NCBI RefSeq assembly: GCF_013185915.1 | Contig: NZ_JAAZUH010000001.1 | Coordinates: forward strand, 496,001-560,000 | DNA from: Stenotrophomonas bentonitica | GTDB lineage: Bacteria > Pseudomonadota > Gammaproteobacteria > Xanthomonadales > Xanthomonadaceae | Length of the DNA: 64,000 nt | Direction of reading: 5' to 3' | Shown here: in pieces, positions 9,727-18,658 of the stretch | Layout of the letters: every line of letters starts with the position of its first letter | Position numbering within the stretch: the first letter of the stretch is position 1 | Notes under the pieces: generated by a model | Seen by the model: only the letters and a program-made list of their open reading frames with translations | Told to the model about the DNA's origin: nothing | The model's database searches: none | Translations under genes and position numbers: made by a program

Positions 9727-10491
9727 TCAGACGAACATGCCGCCCGACGCTTCCACGCGCTGTGCGTTGATCCAGCCAGTCGCCGGCGACAGCAGCGCCA
9801 CCACCACCGGACCGATGTCGTCCGGCTTGCCGGCGCGGCCCAGTGCGGTATTGCCAGCGACCATCGCGTTGATCGCCTCGTCGTCGCGCACGCGCCCACC
9901 GCCGAAGTCGGTCTCGATCGCACCCGGCGCCAGCGTGTTGGCACTGATCCCGCGCGCGCCCAGTTCCTTGGCCAGGTAACGGCTGAACACTTCGATGCCG
10001 CCCTTCATCATCGCGTAGGCCGAACTGCCCGGCAGCGCGAAGCGGGCAAGCCCGCTGGAGACATTGAGGATGCGACCACCGTCGCCGATCAGCGGCAGCA
10101 GCGCCTGGGTCAGGAAGTACGGGCCCTTCAGATGCACCGCGACCAGCTGGTCGAACTGGGCGGCGGTGGTGTCGGCAATCATCGCGTGCAGGCCTTCGCC
10201 GGCGTTGTTGAGCAGGCCCTGCAGGGTGGTTTCGCCCCACGCCTGCAGCTGCGCACGCACCGCATCGGCGAACGCGGGGAAGGAATCGCTGTCGGCCACG
10301 TCCAGCGGCAGCGCAGCGGCACGGCGGCCCAGCGCCTGGATCTGGGCAACGACCTCATTGGCCGCGCCTGTCTGGTTGCGGTAGGTCAGCACGATGTCGG
10401 CACCGTCCGCGGCAAGCGCGAGGGCGGCGTTGCGGCCAAGGCCACGGCTGCCACCGGTGACCAGCACGATGCGGGAAGTCGAAGAACTCAT
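9727..10491 (-). CDS. Short-chain dehydrogenase/reductase (SDR)
   Basis: 254 residues. The N-terminal Rossmann motif TGGSRGLG binds NAD(P), NNAG is in the middle, and the catalytic Tyr-x-x-x-Lys appears as YAMMK. Classical SDR length and layout; the substrate cannot be told. ATG 10491 has AGGAG 9 nt upstream, so the extension to 10542 is rejected. It is divergent from a CrgA-like LysR regulator across a 101-bp intergenic region, a common arrangement in which the regulator controls the reductase. Confidence 0.9.
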   Translation of the reverse strand: MSSSTSRIVLVTGGSRGLGRNAALALAADGADIVLTYRNQTGAANEVVAQIQALGRRAAALPLDVADSDSFPAFADAVRAQLQAWGETTLQGLLNNAGEGLHAMIADTTAAQFDQLVAVHLKGPYFLTQALLPLIGDGGRILNVSSGLARFALPGSSAYAMMKGGIEVFSRYLAKELGARGISANTLAPGAIETDFGGGRVRDDEAINAMVAGNTALGRAGKPDDIGPVVVALLSPATGWINAQRVEASGGMFV

Positions 10492-10592
10492 GGGAGGCGC
10501 TCCTGGGTTGGGGTGCAGCCAGACTATTGGTATTGCCAGCACGCATAAATCACGCGATCCTGATTTGACTGTCCAACTGGAACGAACAATCC

Positions 10593-11501
10593 ATGGATCG
10601 CCTCGATCAGCTGCGCAGCTTCCTGCGGGTCGCCGAATTGGGTTCGTTCACCGCAGCGGCCGAGCAGCTCGGCCTGCCCAAGGCCAGCGTGTCCCTGGCC
10701 GTCCAGCGGCTGGAGGCTGAGCTGGGCGTGCAGCTGCTGCACCGGACCACCCGTCGCGTGCGGCTCAGCGCGGACGGCGCGCAGTTCCAGCAACGCGCGC
10801 GCGACCTGCTGGATGACATGGAGGACCTGCAGGGCATGTTCCGCCGCGACACCGGCCAGCTCAAGGGCCGGCTGCGGGTGGACATGTCCAGTGGGCTGGC
10901 CCGGCAGTGGGTGATTCCGCACCTGCCCGGCTTCCTCGACCGCCATCCGGGGCTGGAAATCGAGCTGAGCGGCACCGACCGCCGTGTCGACCTGGTCCGC
11001 GAAGGCTTCGACTGCGTGCTGCGGGTGGGGCCACTGGACGACAACACGCTGGTCGCGCGCCCGATCGGGGCGATGCACATCGTCAACTGCGCCAGTCCCG
11101 GCTACCTCGCCGCGCACGGGGTGCCGCGCAGCGTGGACGACCTGGCAACCCACGCCCTGGTGCATTACGTAGGCACGCTGGGCCAGCGTTCGCCGGGCTT
11201 CGAATACCACGACGGCCAGGGCTACCGCAGCGTGCCGATGCGCGGCGCGGTCACGGTCAACAGCGGCGAGGCCTACAGCGCAGCGGCGCTGGCCGGTCTC
11301 GGCATCATCCAGGTGCCCCGCCTGGGCGCACGCCAGGCGCTGGCCGCCGGACAGCTGGTGGAAGTGCTGCCGGACTGCGTGGCCGAGCCGATGCCGGTCA
11401 CCCTGCTCTACACCCAGCGCCGGCACCTGCCGCGTCGGGTGGCGGCATTCATGGACTGGGTGGCTGAACTGCTCGGCCCCGAACTGGCGCGCCGGGATTG
11501 A
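10593..11501 (+). CDS. LysR-family transcriptional regulator
   Basis: 302 residues. The N-terminal winged helix-turn-helix (about 3-60: FLRVAELGSFTAAAEQLGLPKASVSLAVQRLEAELG) is followed by a periplasmic-binding-protein-like effector domain from about residue 90. The RTTRRVRLSADG segment is the usual LysR wing. It is divergent from the SDR gene at 10491 and probably regulates it and itself from the shared 101-bp region. The effector is unknown. Confidence 0.92.
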   Translation: MDRLDQLRSFLRVAELGSFTAAAEQLGLPKASVSLAVQRLEAELGVQLLHRTTRRVRLSADGAQFQQRARDLLDDMEDLQGMFRRDTGQLKGRLRVDMSSGLARQWVIPHLPGFLDRHPGLEIELSGTDRRVDLVREGFDCVLRVGPLDDNTLVARPIGAMHIVNCASPGYLAAHGVPRSVDDLATHALVHYVGTLGQRSPGFEYHDGQGYRSVPMRGAVTVNSGEAYSAAALAGLGIIQVPRLGARQALAAGQLVEVLPDCVAEPMPVTLLYTQRRHLPRRVAAFMDWVAELLGPELARRD

Positions 11502-11538
11502 CCACCCTCCCCGGCGCCCGGGTAAGCTGTGCGCCACC

Positions 11539-11556
11539 CATGTAAACGTTTTCATG
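11539..11556. promoter_or_regulatory. LacI-family operator-like palindrome
   Basis: CATGTAAACGTTTTCATG is an 18-bp palindrome with 8 of 9 pairs matched and a central CG, typical of LacI/GalR-family operators. It ends 2 bp before the start codon of the MFS gene at 11559, where bound repressor would block transcription start or early elongation. No LacI-family gene is in the window. Confidence 0.6.
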
Positions 11557-11558
11557 CC

Positions 11559-12716
11559 ATGTCCGAACCGCTCGACGCGCTTGCCAGCGCCGCCCGCACC
11601 CCGCGCGCCGAACAACACGCCACCCGCGCCGCATTCTTCCTGCCCGGTTTCGCCACCGCCGCGTGGGCGCCGCTGGTGCCGTTCGCCAAGACCCGGACCG
11701 GCCTGGACGAAGGGACGCTTGGACTGGTGCTGCTGTGCCTGGGCGCCGGCTCGCTGCTGGCGATGCCGCTGGCCGGGATCCTGGCCGCCCGGCATGGCTG
11801 CCGCGCGGTGATGGTCGCCACCCTGCTGATGGTGGTGGCCAGCCTGCCGTTGTTGGCCATTGCCCCGTCGCCGTGGACGCTGGGCCTGGCGCTGTTCGTG
11901 TTCGGCGCCGGCGTGGGCGCCTGCGACTGCACCATGAACATCCAGGCGGTGATGGTGGAGCGCGACAGCGGCAAACCGATGATGTCCGGCTTCCACGCGT
12001 TCTACAGCATTGGCGGCGCGGTCGGTGCCGCCGCGATGACCGCGTTGCTGTCGCTGCAGCTGGCACCGCTGTGGGTGTGCGTGCTTGGTTCGCTGGCGAT
12101 GCTGGTCGTGCTGGCGCTGTCGGTGCGCTACTGGCGCCGCGACCGCGCGCCCAGCGGCGCACCGGTGTTCGCGATACCGCATGGCGTGGTGCTGGCGATC
12201 GGCGTGCTGTGCTTCGTCGCGTTCCTGGCCGAAGGCGCGATGCTGGACTGGAGTGCGGTATTCCTGCACGAAGTGCAGCAGGTGCCGCCGGACCGCGCCG
12301 GGCTGGGCTTCATGACCTTCGCCATCGCCATGACCGTGACCCGGCTGGTGGGCGACGGCGTGGTGGCGAAACTGGGCCGCCTGCGCGCGATCCTGCTCGG
12401 CAGCATCGTCGGTGCGCTGGGCTTCGGCGTGGCCACGTTCGCCGGCACCCTGCCGGTGGCGCTGCTGGGCTATGCGCTGATCGGCCTTGGTTGCGCCAAC
12501 ATCGTGCCGGCGCTGTTCTCGATGGCCGGCAACCAGAAGGCCATGCCGGAAAGCCTGGCCATTCCAGCGATCACCACGCTGGGCTATGCCGGCGTGCTGG
12601 CCGGGCCGGCGCTGATCGGCTTCGTGGCCCAGGCCAGCAGCCTGGTGTTTGCGTTCTGCCTGGTTGCAGCGGCGCTGCTGCTGGTCGGCATCAGCGCCCG
12701 CTGGGTCAAGGCCTGA
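11559..12716 (+). CDS. MFS transporter (YbjJ-like)
   Basis: 385 residues with about 12 membrane segments. MNIQAVMVERDSGKPMMSGFHAFYSIGGAVGA, after the central acidic/polar helix, resembles the YbjJ branch of the MFS. Start ATG 11559 (MSEPLDAL) is preferred to 11529 because the upstream part is the operator palindrome; there is no clear Shine-Dalgarno. The LacI-type operator suggests control by a sugar or sugar derivative, but the substrate is inference only. It ends immediately against the convergent peptidase gene at 12717. Confidence 0.85.
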   Translation: MSEPLDALASAARTPRAEQHATRAAFFLPGFATAAWAPLVPFAKTRTGLDEGTLGLVLLCLGAGSLLAMPLAGILAARHGCRAVMVATLLMVVASLPLLAIAPSPWTLGLALFVFGAGVGACDCTMNIQAVMVERDSGKPMMSGFHAFYSIGGAVGAAAMTALLSLQLAPLWVCVLGSLAMLVVLALSVRYWRRDRAPSGAPVFAIPHGVVLAIGVLCFVAFLAEGAMLDWSAVFLHEVQQVPPDRAGLGFMTFAIAMTVTRLVGDGVVAKLGRLRAILLGSIVGALGFGVATFAGTLPVALLGYALIGLGCANIVPALFSMAGNQKAMPESLAIPAITTLGYAGVLAGPALIGFVAQASSLVFAFCLVAAALLLVGISARWVKA

Positions 12717-13634
12717 TCAATGCGCCAACGCGTAGTCGATCGCCGCGCACACCGCGGCCACCTGCGCGTCGTTGCACTGCTGCGGGGTCGCGCGCGGGCT
12801 GTCCGGGTAGACCTCGGTGGTGGTCGTGAAGCGCGCGCCGGTGATGCTGGCGCACAGGCCGAGCTTCTTCAGCGGGTACTGGATCACGCCGGGGGCGACC
12901 ACGGCTGAGCCGATGATTTCGTTGCGTTCATCGGCCGGGGCGATGTGGGTCACCTGCTCCACCGCCGCATTGACCGCCTGCTGGAACGCCGGCTGCGGGT
13001 TTTCGGTGTCGTCGACCAGGTAGAAGCCATCGGGAATCAGGCCCGGCTCGAACGGCTTGCCATCGCGTGCGGCCAGCGCCGGGCGGAACTCGGACTCGTC
13101 GCTGTCGGTGGTTTCGTGCAGGTCGATGTGCATGACCATGCCCTCGCGCAGCGGCGCGACCAGTGCCATCAACGCGGCCGATTCCTGGGCCGGGCTGTCG
13201 GCCACGAACGAACGGTTCGGATCGATGGCATCGGCATTCCAACGCTGGATGCGCTCATAGCCCCACGGGCTCACGCACGCCACCACCAGCACGTTGGCGC
13301 GGCCCGCGTAGTCGGCTGCGCGGGTGTCGAGGAACTGCAGCGCGCCTTCCACGCCGCTGGTTTCGTAGCCGTGGACGCCGCCGGTGACGAGGACGGACGG
13401 GAGTGACGGATTCCAGTTCTTGCTGCGCACCGCGAACAGCGGGTAGGTGTGCGGGGCGTAGTCCAGGGTGCCGTATTGGGTGACGTCGAACCGGTCACGC
13501 AATGCGTCCAGTTTGGGAACCACGTCGTCGGTGTATGAACGCACCGGCACCTGCTTTGCCCGCCATTCCGATTTTTCGGCGGCGCCCCACGGTTGGTTGG
13601 GGGTGCCGATGGGGTAAAAGCGGGTGTCGTTCAT
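12717..13634 (-). CDS. M14-family zinc carboxypeptidase / deacylase-like enzyme
   Basis: 305 residues. The zinc-binding HxxE appears as GGVHGYETSG (His88, Glu91), a second His lies in HIDLHETTDSDESEF (His173), and a late acidic residue in TTTTEVYPD is a candidate general base. No signal peptide, so cytoplasmic. The family includes peptidases and aspartoacylase-like deacylases; which one applies here is not decidable. ATG 13634 (MNDTRFY) was preferred to 13694, which runs into the neighbouring intergenic region. Confidence 0.85.
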   Translation of the reverse strand: MNDTRFYPIGTPNQPWGAAEKSEWRAKQVPVRSYTDDVVPKLDALRDRFDVTQYGTLDYAPHTYPLFAVRSKNWNPSLPSVLVTGGVHGYETSGVEGALQFLDTRAADYAGRANVLVVACVSPWGYERIQRWNADAIDPNRSFVADSPAQESAALMALVAPLREGMVMHIDLHETTDSDESEFRPALAARDGKPFEPGLIPDGFYLVDDTENPQPAFQQAVNAAVEQVTHIAPADERNEIIGSAVVAPGVIQYPLKKLGLCASITGARFTTTTEVYPDSPRATPQQCNDAQVAAVCAAIDYALAH

Positions 13635-13700
13635 GGCGGGCTCGGCGTGATTACGGAAGAACCCTGATTTTAGCGTTCGCGACGGCGCCGTCACACCCGC

Positions 13701-13865
13701 GGTAGGGTCGCATCCCGATCGACCGCCGATAGCGGTGATCGTGTCATTAGGGCATGACCCGGATCGGAATCGTGCAGGTCTGCCGGTAGAGCCTGTTCCG
13801 ATCAGGGGTCATGCCCCATCGCATGCGGCAACGTTCACTGCGGTCGATCGGGATGCGACCCTACC
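13701..13865. repeat. Nested inverted repeat, GTAG-type REP doublet
   Basis: Positions 13701-13725 and 13841-13865 are perfect 25-bp inverted copies, beginning GGTAGGGTCGC at the left and ending GCGACCCTACC at the right. Inside them a second, imperfect inverted pair (GGCATGACCC...GATCGGAA near 13748 against TTCCGATC...GGGTCATGCC near 13798) makes the whole 165 bp foldable into one long hairpin. GTAG termini place it with the Stenotrophomonas-type REP elements. It fills most of the gap between the M14 gene and the frameshifted oxidoreductase. Confidence 0.85.
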
Positions 13866-13878
13866 GGCAACAGCCGGA

Positions 13879-14854
13879 TTACGGACGCAGCAGGACCTTG
13901 CCGTTCCGACCTGCCTGCAGGCTGGCCGCGGCCGCCTCCGCCACCTGATCCAACCCGTAAACCCCATCCACCGGCAGGCTCAATCCGCCCTTGGCGGCCA
14001 GGGTCAACAACTCGCCGACCAGCCGCCGCTTGTCTTCCGGCGCCATGGCCTGGCTGACCTTGCTGCCCCAGAAGCCCTTGACCGTGGCCTGCTTGAAGAT
14101 CACATCGCCCGAACCGATCTGCATCGGTTCGCCGGTCATGGAACCGAACGACACCAGCGTGCCGTTCTCGCTCAGCAACTTCATCAGCTCGCCGCTGGCC
14201 GTGCCACCAACCGAGTCCACCGCCGCAGCGACCACGCCGTCACCCACCTTAGTCTTGACCTGCTTCGTCCAGTCTTCGGATGCCGTGGAGATCGTGTTTT
14301 CGATCCCCAATGCTTCCATCTCGGCGACACCGGCATCGCGTCGCACCAGGTTGAGGCAATGCACGCCGCGCGCCTTGGCCAGCATCGCCAGCGCCTTGCC
14401 CACCGCACCGTTTGCGGCGTTCTGCACGATCCACTGGCCCGGCTTCACCTGCAGGAACTCCAGCAGCATCAGCGCGCTCAACGGCATCGCAATCAACTGC
14501 GCGGCGGTGTTGTCGTCGATGCTGTCCGGCATCGGGATCACCATCTTCGCCGGGGCGATGAAGTACTCGGCCCAGGTGCCATGCACCGGCGCCGCTGACC
14601 CGTTGGCCCACCTGCAGCCCGGTCACGCCCTCGCCCAGCGCATCGATCACGCCGGTACCTTCGCTGCCGCCGATGGCCGGCAGCGTAGGCTTGTAGCCGT
14701 ACTGGCCGCGCACGGTCCACAGGTCGTGGTTGTGGATCGGAGCCAGCACCGTGCGCACCCGCACTTCGCCGGCGCCGGGCTGCGGGGTCGGCGCTTCGCC
14801 GCCGTGCAGGACTTCGGTCGGGTCACCAAACTGCTCATGCAGTGCAACGCGCAT
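13879..14854 (-). pseudogene. Zinc-type alcohol dehydrogenase/quinone oxidoreductase, frameshifted
   Basis: The N-terminal part (MRVALHEQFGDPTEVLHGGEAPTP... GVTGLQVGQRVSGA) reads in one frame from ATG 14854, which has AAGGAG upstream. The rest (VHGTWAEYFIAPAKMVIPMPD ... NGKVLLRP) reads in another. Removing one base in the GGCGCCGG stretch around 14588-14596 joins them into a 324-residue medium-chain dehydrogenase/quinone-oxidoreductase with the cofactor site QNAANGAVGKALAMLAKARG. So one extra base separates this from an intact gene: a true mutation or a sequencing error. It lies 14 bp downstream of the TspO-like gene, probably in the same operon. Confidence 0.8.
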
Positions 14855-14868
14855 GTTCTTCTCCTTCT

Positions 14869-15645
14869 TCAACGACGGTGGCGGTGCGCGGCGACCACGC
14901 CCGCGCGCGGCGTGCGCCAGGCACGCGTGCGCAGCAACAGGGTCTGCAGCACCAGCAGCGCGGCAATGGCCAACGCCAGCACCGCAATGGTGTCGGCGCC
15001 CGGCAGGCGCCAGTCGGACTGCTTCACATACACCCCGACCAACGCCCACAGCACCGCCGCCGGATAGGCAAAATGCCGGCGCAGGCGGTAATTCATCACC
15101 CAGGCCAGCACGGTGGCGATGGCCAGCAGCACCACGCTCCAGCCCAGCATGTTGCCGGTCGGCAACCACTGGTAGGCGACGATCACCTGTGCGGTATTGA
15201 GGAACGCGGCCATGGTCAGCCAGCCGGCATGCAGCGCCAGCGGATACGCGGCGAACGCACGTTGCCCCGCGCTCGCGGTCGGCGGCGCGGCGCGCACGGC
15301 GGCCACCAGCAGGCACACCAGCGCGGTCCAGATGATCGCCAGCGCCGGCAGGAACAGCTCGTTGGAAAACACAGGCATCCACGCCGCGGTCAGCGCGAAA
15401 CCGGCCGCCGCCCAGCCACGCACGCCGGCGTTGTCATCCGGCCGGCGCTGGCGCAGCTGCCACAGGCCGAAGGCCACGTCCCACAGGAAGATCAGGCCCC
15501 AGATCGAGAACGCATACCCGGCCGCCACCAGCAGCGTGGGATAGCGGTCCGAAATCGCGCCATTGGTCGGACCGAATTCCCCGGTCTGGGACAGCCACGC
15601 CACCAATGGCATGGCCAGGGCGGCCAACAACACGATCCAGCGCAT
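14869..15645 (-). CDS. Tryptophan-rich integral membrane protein, TspO-like
   Basis: 258 residues with about seven to eight hydrophobic segments and many Trp residues. The stretch FGPTNGAISDRYPTLL then AGYAFSIWGLIFLW resembles the long bacterial proteins annotated as tryptophan-rich sensory (TspO-related) proteins. Function is not established for this branch. ATG 15645 has GAGGAG upstream, excluding the longer frame start. Operonic with the frameshifted oxidoreductase downstream. Confidence 0.7.
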   Translation of the reverse strand: MRWIVLLAALAMPLVAWLSQTGEFGPTNGAISDRYPTLLVAAGYAFSIWGLIFLWDVAFGLWQLRQRRPDDNAGVRGWAAAGFALTAAWMPVFSNELFLPALAIIWTALVCLLVAAVRAAPPTASAGQRAFAAYPLALHAGWLTMAAFLNTAQVIVAYQWLPTGNMLGWSVVLLAIATVLAWVMNYRLRRHFAYPAAVLWALVGVYVKQSDWRLPGADTIAVLALAIAALLVLQTLLLRTRAWRTPRAGVVAAHRHRR

Positions 15646-15725
15646 GCATCTGCTCCTCTCAAAGAGCGCCGACCATACGCCGGATCCGGTTAAAACGGTG
15701 GCACGACCGCCCTGGCCCGCGGCCT

Positions 15726-17366
15726 TCAACCCAATGCGTGGTGCTCATGATCGCCGTGCAGGGCCTTCAGCGCACCGCTGCCCCCCACGAAATGCCGCAC
15801 GATCGGCGCGTGCTCGTTGCGGTGCAGCGCACGCACCCGGTCCTGCAGCGCACGGTCTTCGGCGGTCACCCGCTCGTGCTGGCGCAGGTGCTCGATCCAC
15901 GAACTGGTCACGAAATACTCCATGTGCACGCCCGGCGTGGCCACGTCTTCGGCCACGCCCCAGATCACCGCGCCGTCGCGGCGCCGGGTGCGGCCGAGCT
16001 CGCCCAGTAGCCGGTGGAACGCGGCGCGGTCGGCGTCGTCGATGTGGTACTCCACGGTGACCAGCACCGGGCCACGGTCATGCGTGACCGGCACCGCCAG
16101 CTCAGGCGCGGGCCAATGCCCGGCGGGACGCAGGTCGAGCTCTTCGCTGCCGGCAATGCGCACCCGCCATACCAGCAGCCCGGCGACCACGGCGCCGATG
16201 GCGGCCACGGTCAGCGCAACCGGGATCGAGGTACGCTGGGCGATGCTGCCCCAGCTCAGCCCGCCGGCGGCCATGCCCAGCGAGAACACCATGATGTACA
16301 GCGACAGCGCGCGCGCGCGCACCCAGGCCGGCACGGCGGTCTGCGCGGCAATCTGCAGCGACGACAGCACCGTGATCCAGGCAAAGCCATTCACCAGCAT
16401 CGCCACCGGCAGCAACGCCCAGTGCCGCAGCCACGCCAGGCCCAGCAGGCTCAGCGCGCAGGCGAGCGTGGCCAGCAGCACCAGCAGGTCGCGGTCCAGG
16501 CGCGCACGCAGGTGCGGCAGCAGCAGCGCGCCGGTGACCGCGCCGATGCCGATGCAGCCCAGCAGCAGGCCATAGGTGCCTGCCCCGCCCTGCATCTCGC
16601 CGCGCACCACCAGCGGCAGCAACGCGGTGACCGCGCTGGCGAAGAAGAAGAACCCGGCCGACTTGATCAGCACCGCCTGCAGGCGCCCGGCACGCAGCGC
16701 ATAGCGCAGACCGGCACGCAGCCCGGCGCCGAAGCCTTCCGGCGGGAGGCTCGAGGCCTGTGCATCCTGCTTCCAGTTGAACAGCACCCACAGCATGGCG
16801 GCGAAGCTGATCGCGTTGAGGCCGAAGGCCCAGCCCGCACCGAGCTGCGCCACGATCAGGCCACCGATCGCCGGGCCCAGCGAACGGGCAATGTTGATGC
16901 CGATCGAGTTCAACGCTACCGCCGAGGCCAGCATCGGACGTGGCACCAGCTCGGAAACGATGGCGGCCTGGGCCGGCATCGCCATCGCCGCGCCGCAGCC
17001 CATCGCGAAGGTCAGCGCCACCAGCAGCGGCGGGGTCAGCATCTGCAACGCCGTGAGCGTCGCCAGCGAGGCCGCCACCAGCAGCATCCAGCCCTGGGTG
17101 AACAGCAGGTAGCGGCGCCGGTCGACGATGTCGGCCAGGGTGCCGGCCACCAGCGCCAGCAGCACCACCGGCACGGTGGTGGCCGACTGCACCAGCGCCA
17201 CCATCAGCGGCGAGCCGGTGCGCTCGGCCATGACCCATGCCGCGGCGACATCGTTGACCCAGGTGCCGACATTGCTGCCCAGGATCGCCAGCCACATCGC
17301 CCGGAACAGCTTGATCTTCAGCGGCGACCAGGCGCCGGGCGCCGCATTTTCGTGTGTGTCTACCAT
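15726..17366 (-). CDS. MFS transporter with C-terminal monooxygenase-like domain (MFS_3 family)
   Basis: 546 residues. Residues 1 to about 415 form a 12-segment MFS transporter (GTLADIVDRRR is motif A); the remaining ~110 residues form a soluble ferredoxin-like region starting PVLVTVEYHIDDADRAAFHRLL, as seen in the MFS_3/DUF894 family. A His-rich tail (HGDHEHHALG) ends the protein. ATG 17366 is favoured by GGAG 7 nt upstream; its coding start overlaps the porin stop by 7 nt. Last gene of the hydrolase-DoxX-amidohydrolase-channel operon, so it probably moves that pathway's substrate or product across the inner membrane. Confidence 0.88.
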   Translation of the reverse strand: MVDTHENAAPGAWSPLKIKLFRAMWLAILGSNVGTWVNDVAAAWVMAERTGSPLMVALVQSATTVPVVLLALVAGTLADIVDRRRYLLFTQGWMLLVAASLATLTALQMLTPPLLVALTFAMGCGAAMAMPAQAAIVSELVPRPMLASAVALNSIGINIARSLGPAIGGLIVAQLGAGWAFGLNAISFAAMLWVLFNWKQDAQASSLPPEGFGAGLRAGLRYALRAGRLQAVLIKSAGFFFFASAVTALLPLVVRGEMQGGAGTYGLLLGCIGIGAVTGALLLPHLRARLDRDLLVLLATLACALSLLGLAWLRHWALLPVAMLVNGFAWITVLSSLQIAAQTAVPAWVRARALSLYIMVFSLGMAAGGLSWGSIAQRTSIPVALTVAAIGAVVAGLLVWRVRIAGSEELDLRPAGHWPAPELAVPVTHDRGPVLVTVEYHIDDADRAAFHRLLGELGRTRRRDGAVIWGVAEDVATPGVHMEYFVTSSWIEHLRQHERVTAEDRALQDRVRALHRNEHAPIVRHFVGGSGALKALHGDHEHHALG

Positions 17367-18658
17367 TGCCATGCTCCAACTACCGATGCAAAGAAGGTGT
17401 CGCGGCCACCGGCCGCACGCAGGCCAGGACCGGCCTCGAACCACGCCAGCTGGCCTTTCCAGGTCCACTGCGGGCTGGCCTCCCAGCTGGTTTCCCACTT
17501 GTACTGCTGGCCGATCCGGCGCGGCGTGCCGGCCGTGCCGGGGACCGCCGCCAGCGGCGCCGGGGTGGTGTAGACGGCGTCGCTGCGCTGGTGCTTCCAG
17601 GCCAGTTGCCAGCCGATTTCAGTGCTCAGGCCGGGGCGCGGGGTCAGGGTCAGCGTGGGCTGCACATCCATCAGGTTGGCCGGCGCCAGCAGGCTGGCCT
17701 CACTGAAGTACGCCGACTTCGGGTACATCGCATTGAACGTCCCCAGCCGCCCGTCCTGCGGGTTGCGGTCGCCACTGGCGATATCCAGCTTGATGCCCAG
17801 CCGCGGTTGCCAGCGGATCGAGGGCCAGCGCAGTCCACTGTCGGTGGCCAGGGTCCAGGCACGAATGTCGAGGTTGCCCTGGCTGCGCGACAGCGTGCCC
17901 TGCTGCGCGACCAGTTCAATGTTGGCGTCCCAGCGCGGTTGCAGCGCAAACCAGCGCGTGCCCAGCGAACGCCGCCGCTCGTTGCCCACGGCGCTGGCAA
18001 AGCGTGCGCCGTCGCGGCCGTAGTCGAGCAGGTAGAGATCGGTGCCGTTGCCCGCTCTGCCGCGCTGCCAGGTGGCATAGCCCCCGGCCAGGTGCTGGCC
18101 ACGGTCGCTGCGGTCGTCGAACGCGCCCATGCGATTGTCGACCGGGCGCAGCGCCATCAGGTCTAGCCTGAAGCCGCCCTGCTGCCAGCGCCCGCGCACG
18201 CCGTCGAAGGCGAGCCGGATGTTGGGACCGTCGCGCACCGACAGCAGTCGGGAGCTGCCGTACGCCGCTTCCTGGCGACCCAGCTGCCAGCTGAGGTGTT
18301 CGCCGTGCCAGCGCACATAGCCCTGTTGCAGGTCGAGCGCCCCCTGGTCGGTGCCGCCGGGCCCGCCGTTGCGGCCCTGCTCCGCATGCACGCCCAGCTG
18401 CGCGAATCCTTCCCAGCCGTCCCGCCGCACTGCGGCCGAGGCCAGCGCGCGCAGCAGGCCGTAGCCATCCTCGCGCCCACCGATGCCGAACCGGGTGGGG
18501 TCGTAATACATCCCGCGCAGGCGCAGCGAGGCGTCCAGCTGCAGCTCGCCGCCGCCGTCCAGCGCGATGCAGCGCCCACTCGCGTCATTCGTGCACGCAC
18601 TCGCCAGCGAGGGCAGCGCCATCGCCAGCGCCAGGCTCAGAACGCGAAGCACGAACAT
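17360..18658 (-). CDS. Outer-membrane channel, alginate-export-family barrel
   Basis: 432 residues. A signal peptide (MFVLRVLSLALAMALPSLASA) precedes a beta-barrel-type sequence with alternating aromatic strands and terminal residues ending in Trp. Segments such as LSWQLGRQEAAYGSSRLLSVRDGPN and FDGVRGRWQQGGFRLDL match the alginate-export (AlgE-like) porin family, many members of which are general substrate channels. The start overlaps the upstream amidohydrolase by 22 nt and the stop overlaps the MFS gene, so it is co-translated with both. Probably the outer-membrane entry or exit for the operon's substrate. Confidence 0.82.
   Translation of the reverse strand: MFVLRVLSLALAMALPSLASACTNDASGRCIALDGGGELQLDASLRLRGMYYDPTRFGIGGREDGYGLLRALASAAVRRDGWEGFAQLGVHAEQGRNGGPGGTDQGALDLQQGYVRWHGEHLSWQLGRQEAAYGSSRLLSVRDGPNIRLAFDGVRGRWQQGGFRLDLMALRPVDNRMGAFDDRSDRGQHLAGGYATWQRGRAGNGTDLYLLDYGRDGARFASAVGNERRRSLGTRWFALQPRWDANIELVAQQGTLSRSQGNLDIRAWTLATDSGLRWPSIRWQPRLGIKLDIASGDRNPQDGRLGTFNAMYPKSAYFSEASLLAPANLMDVQPTLTLTPRPGLSTEIGWQLAWKHQRSDAVYTTPAPLAAVPGTAGTPRRIGQQYKWETSWEASPQWTWKGQLAWFEAGPGLRAAGGRDTFFASVVGAWQW

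Noticed and set aside
14580..14600. Second start codon (ATG 14586) making a separate short oxidoreductase
   Set aside because: The product would lack the N-terminal catalytic domain, and the upstream frame supplies precisely the missing part.
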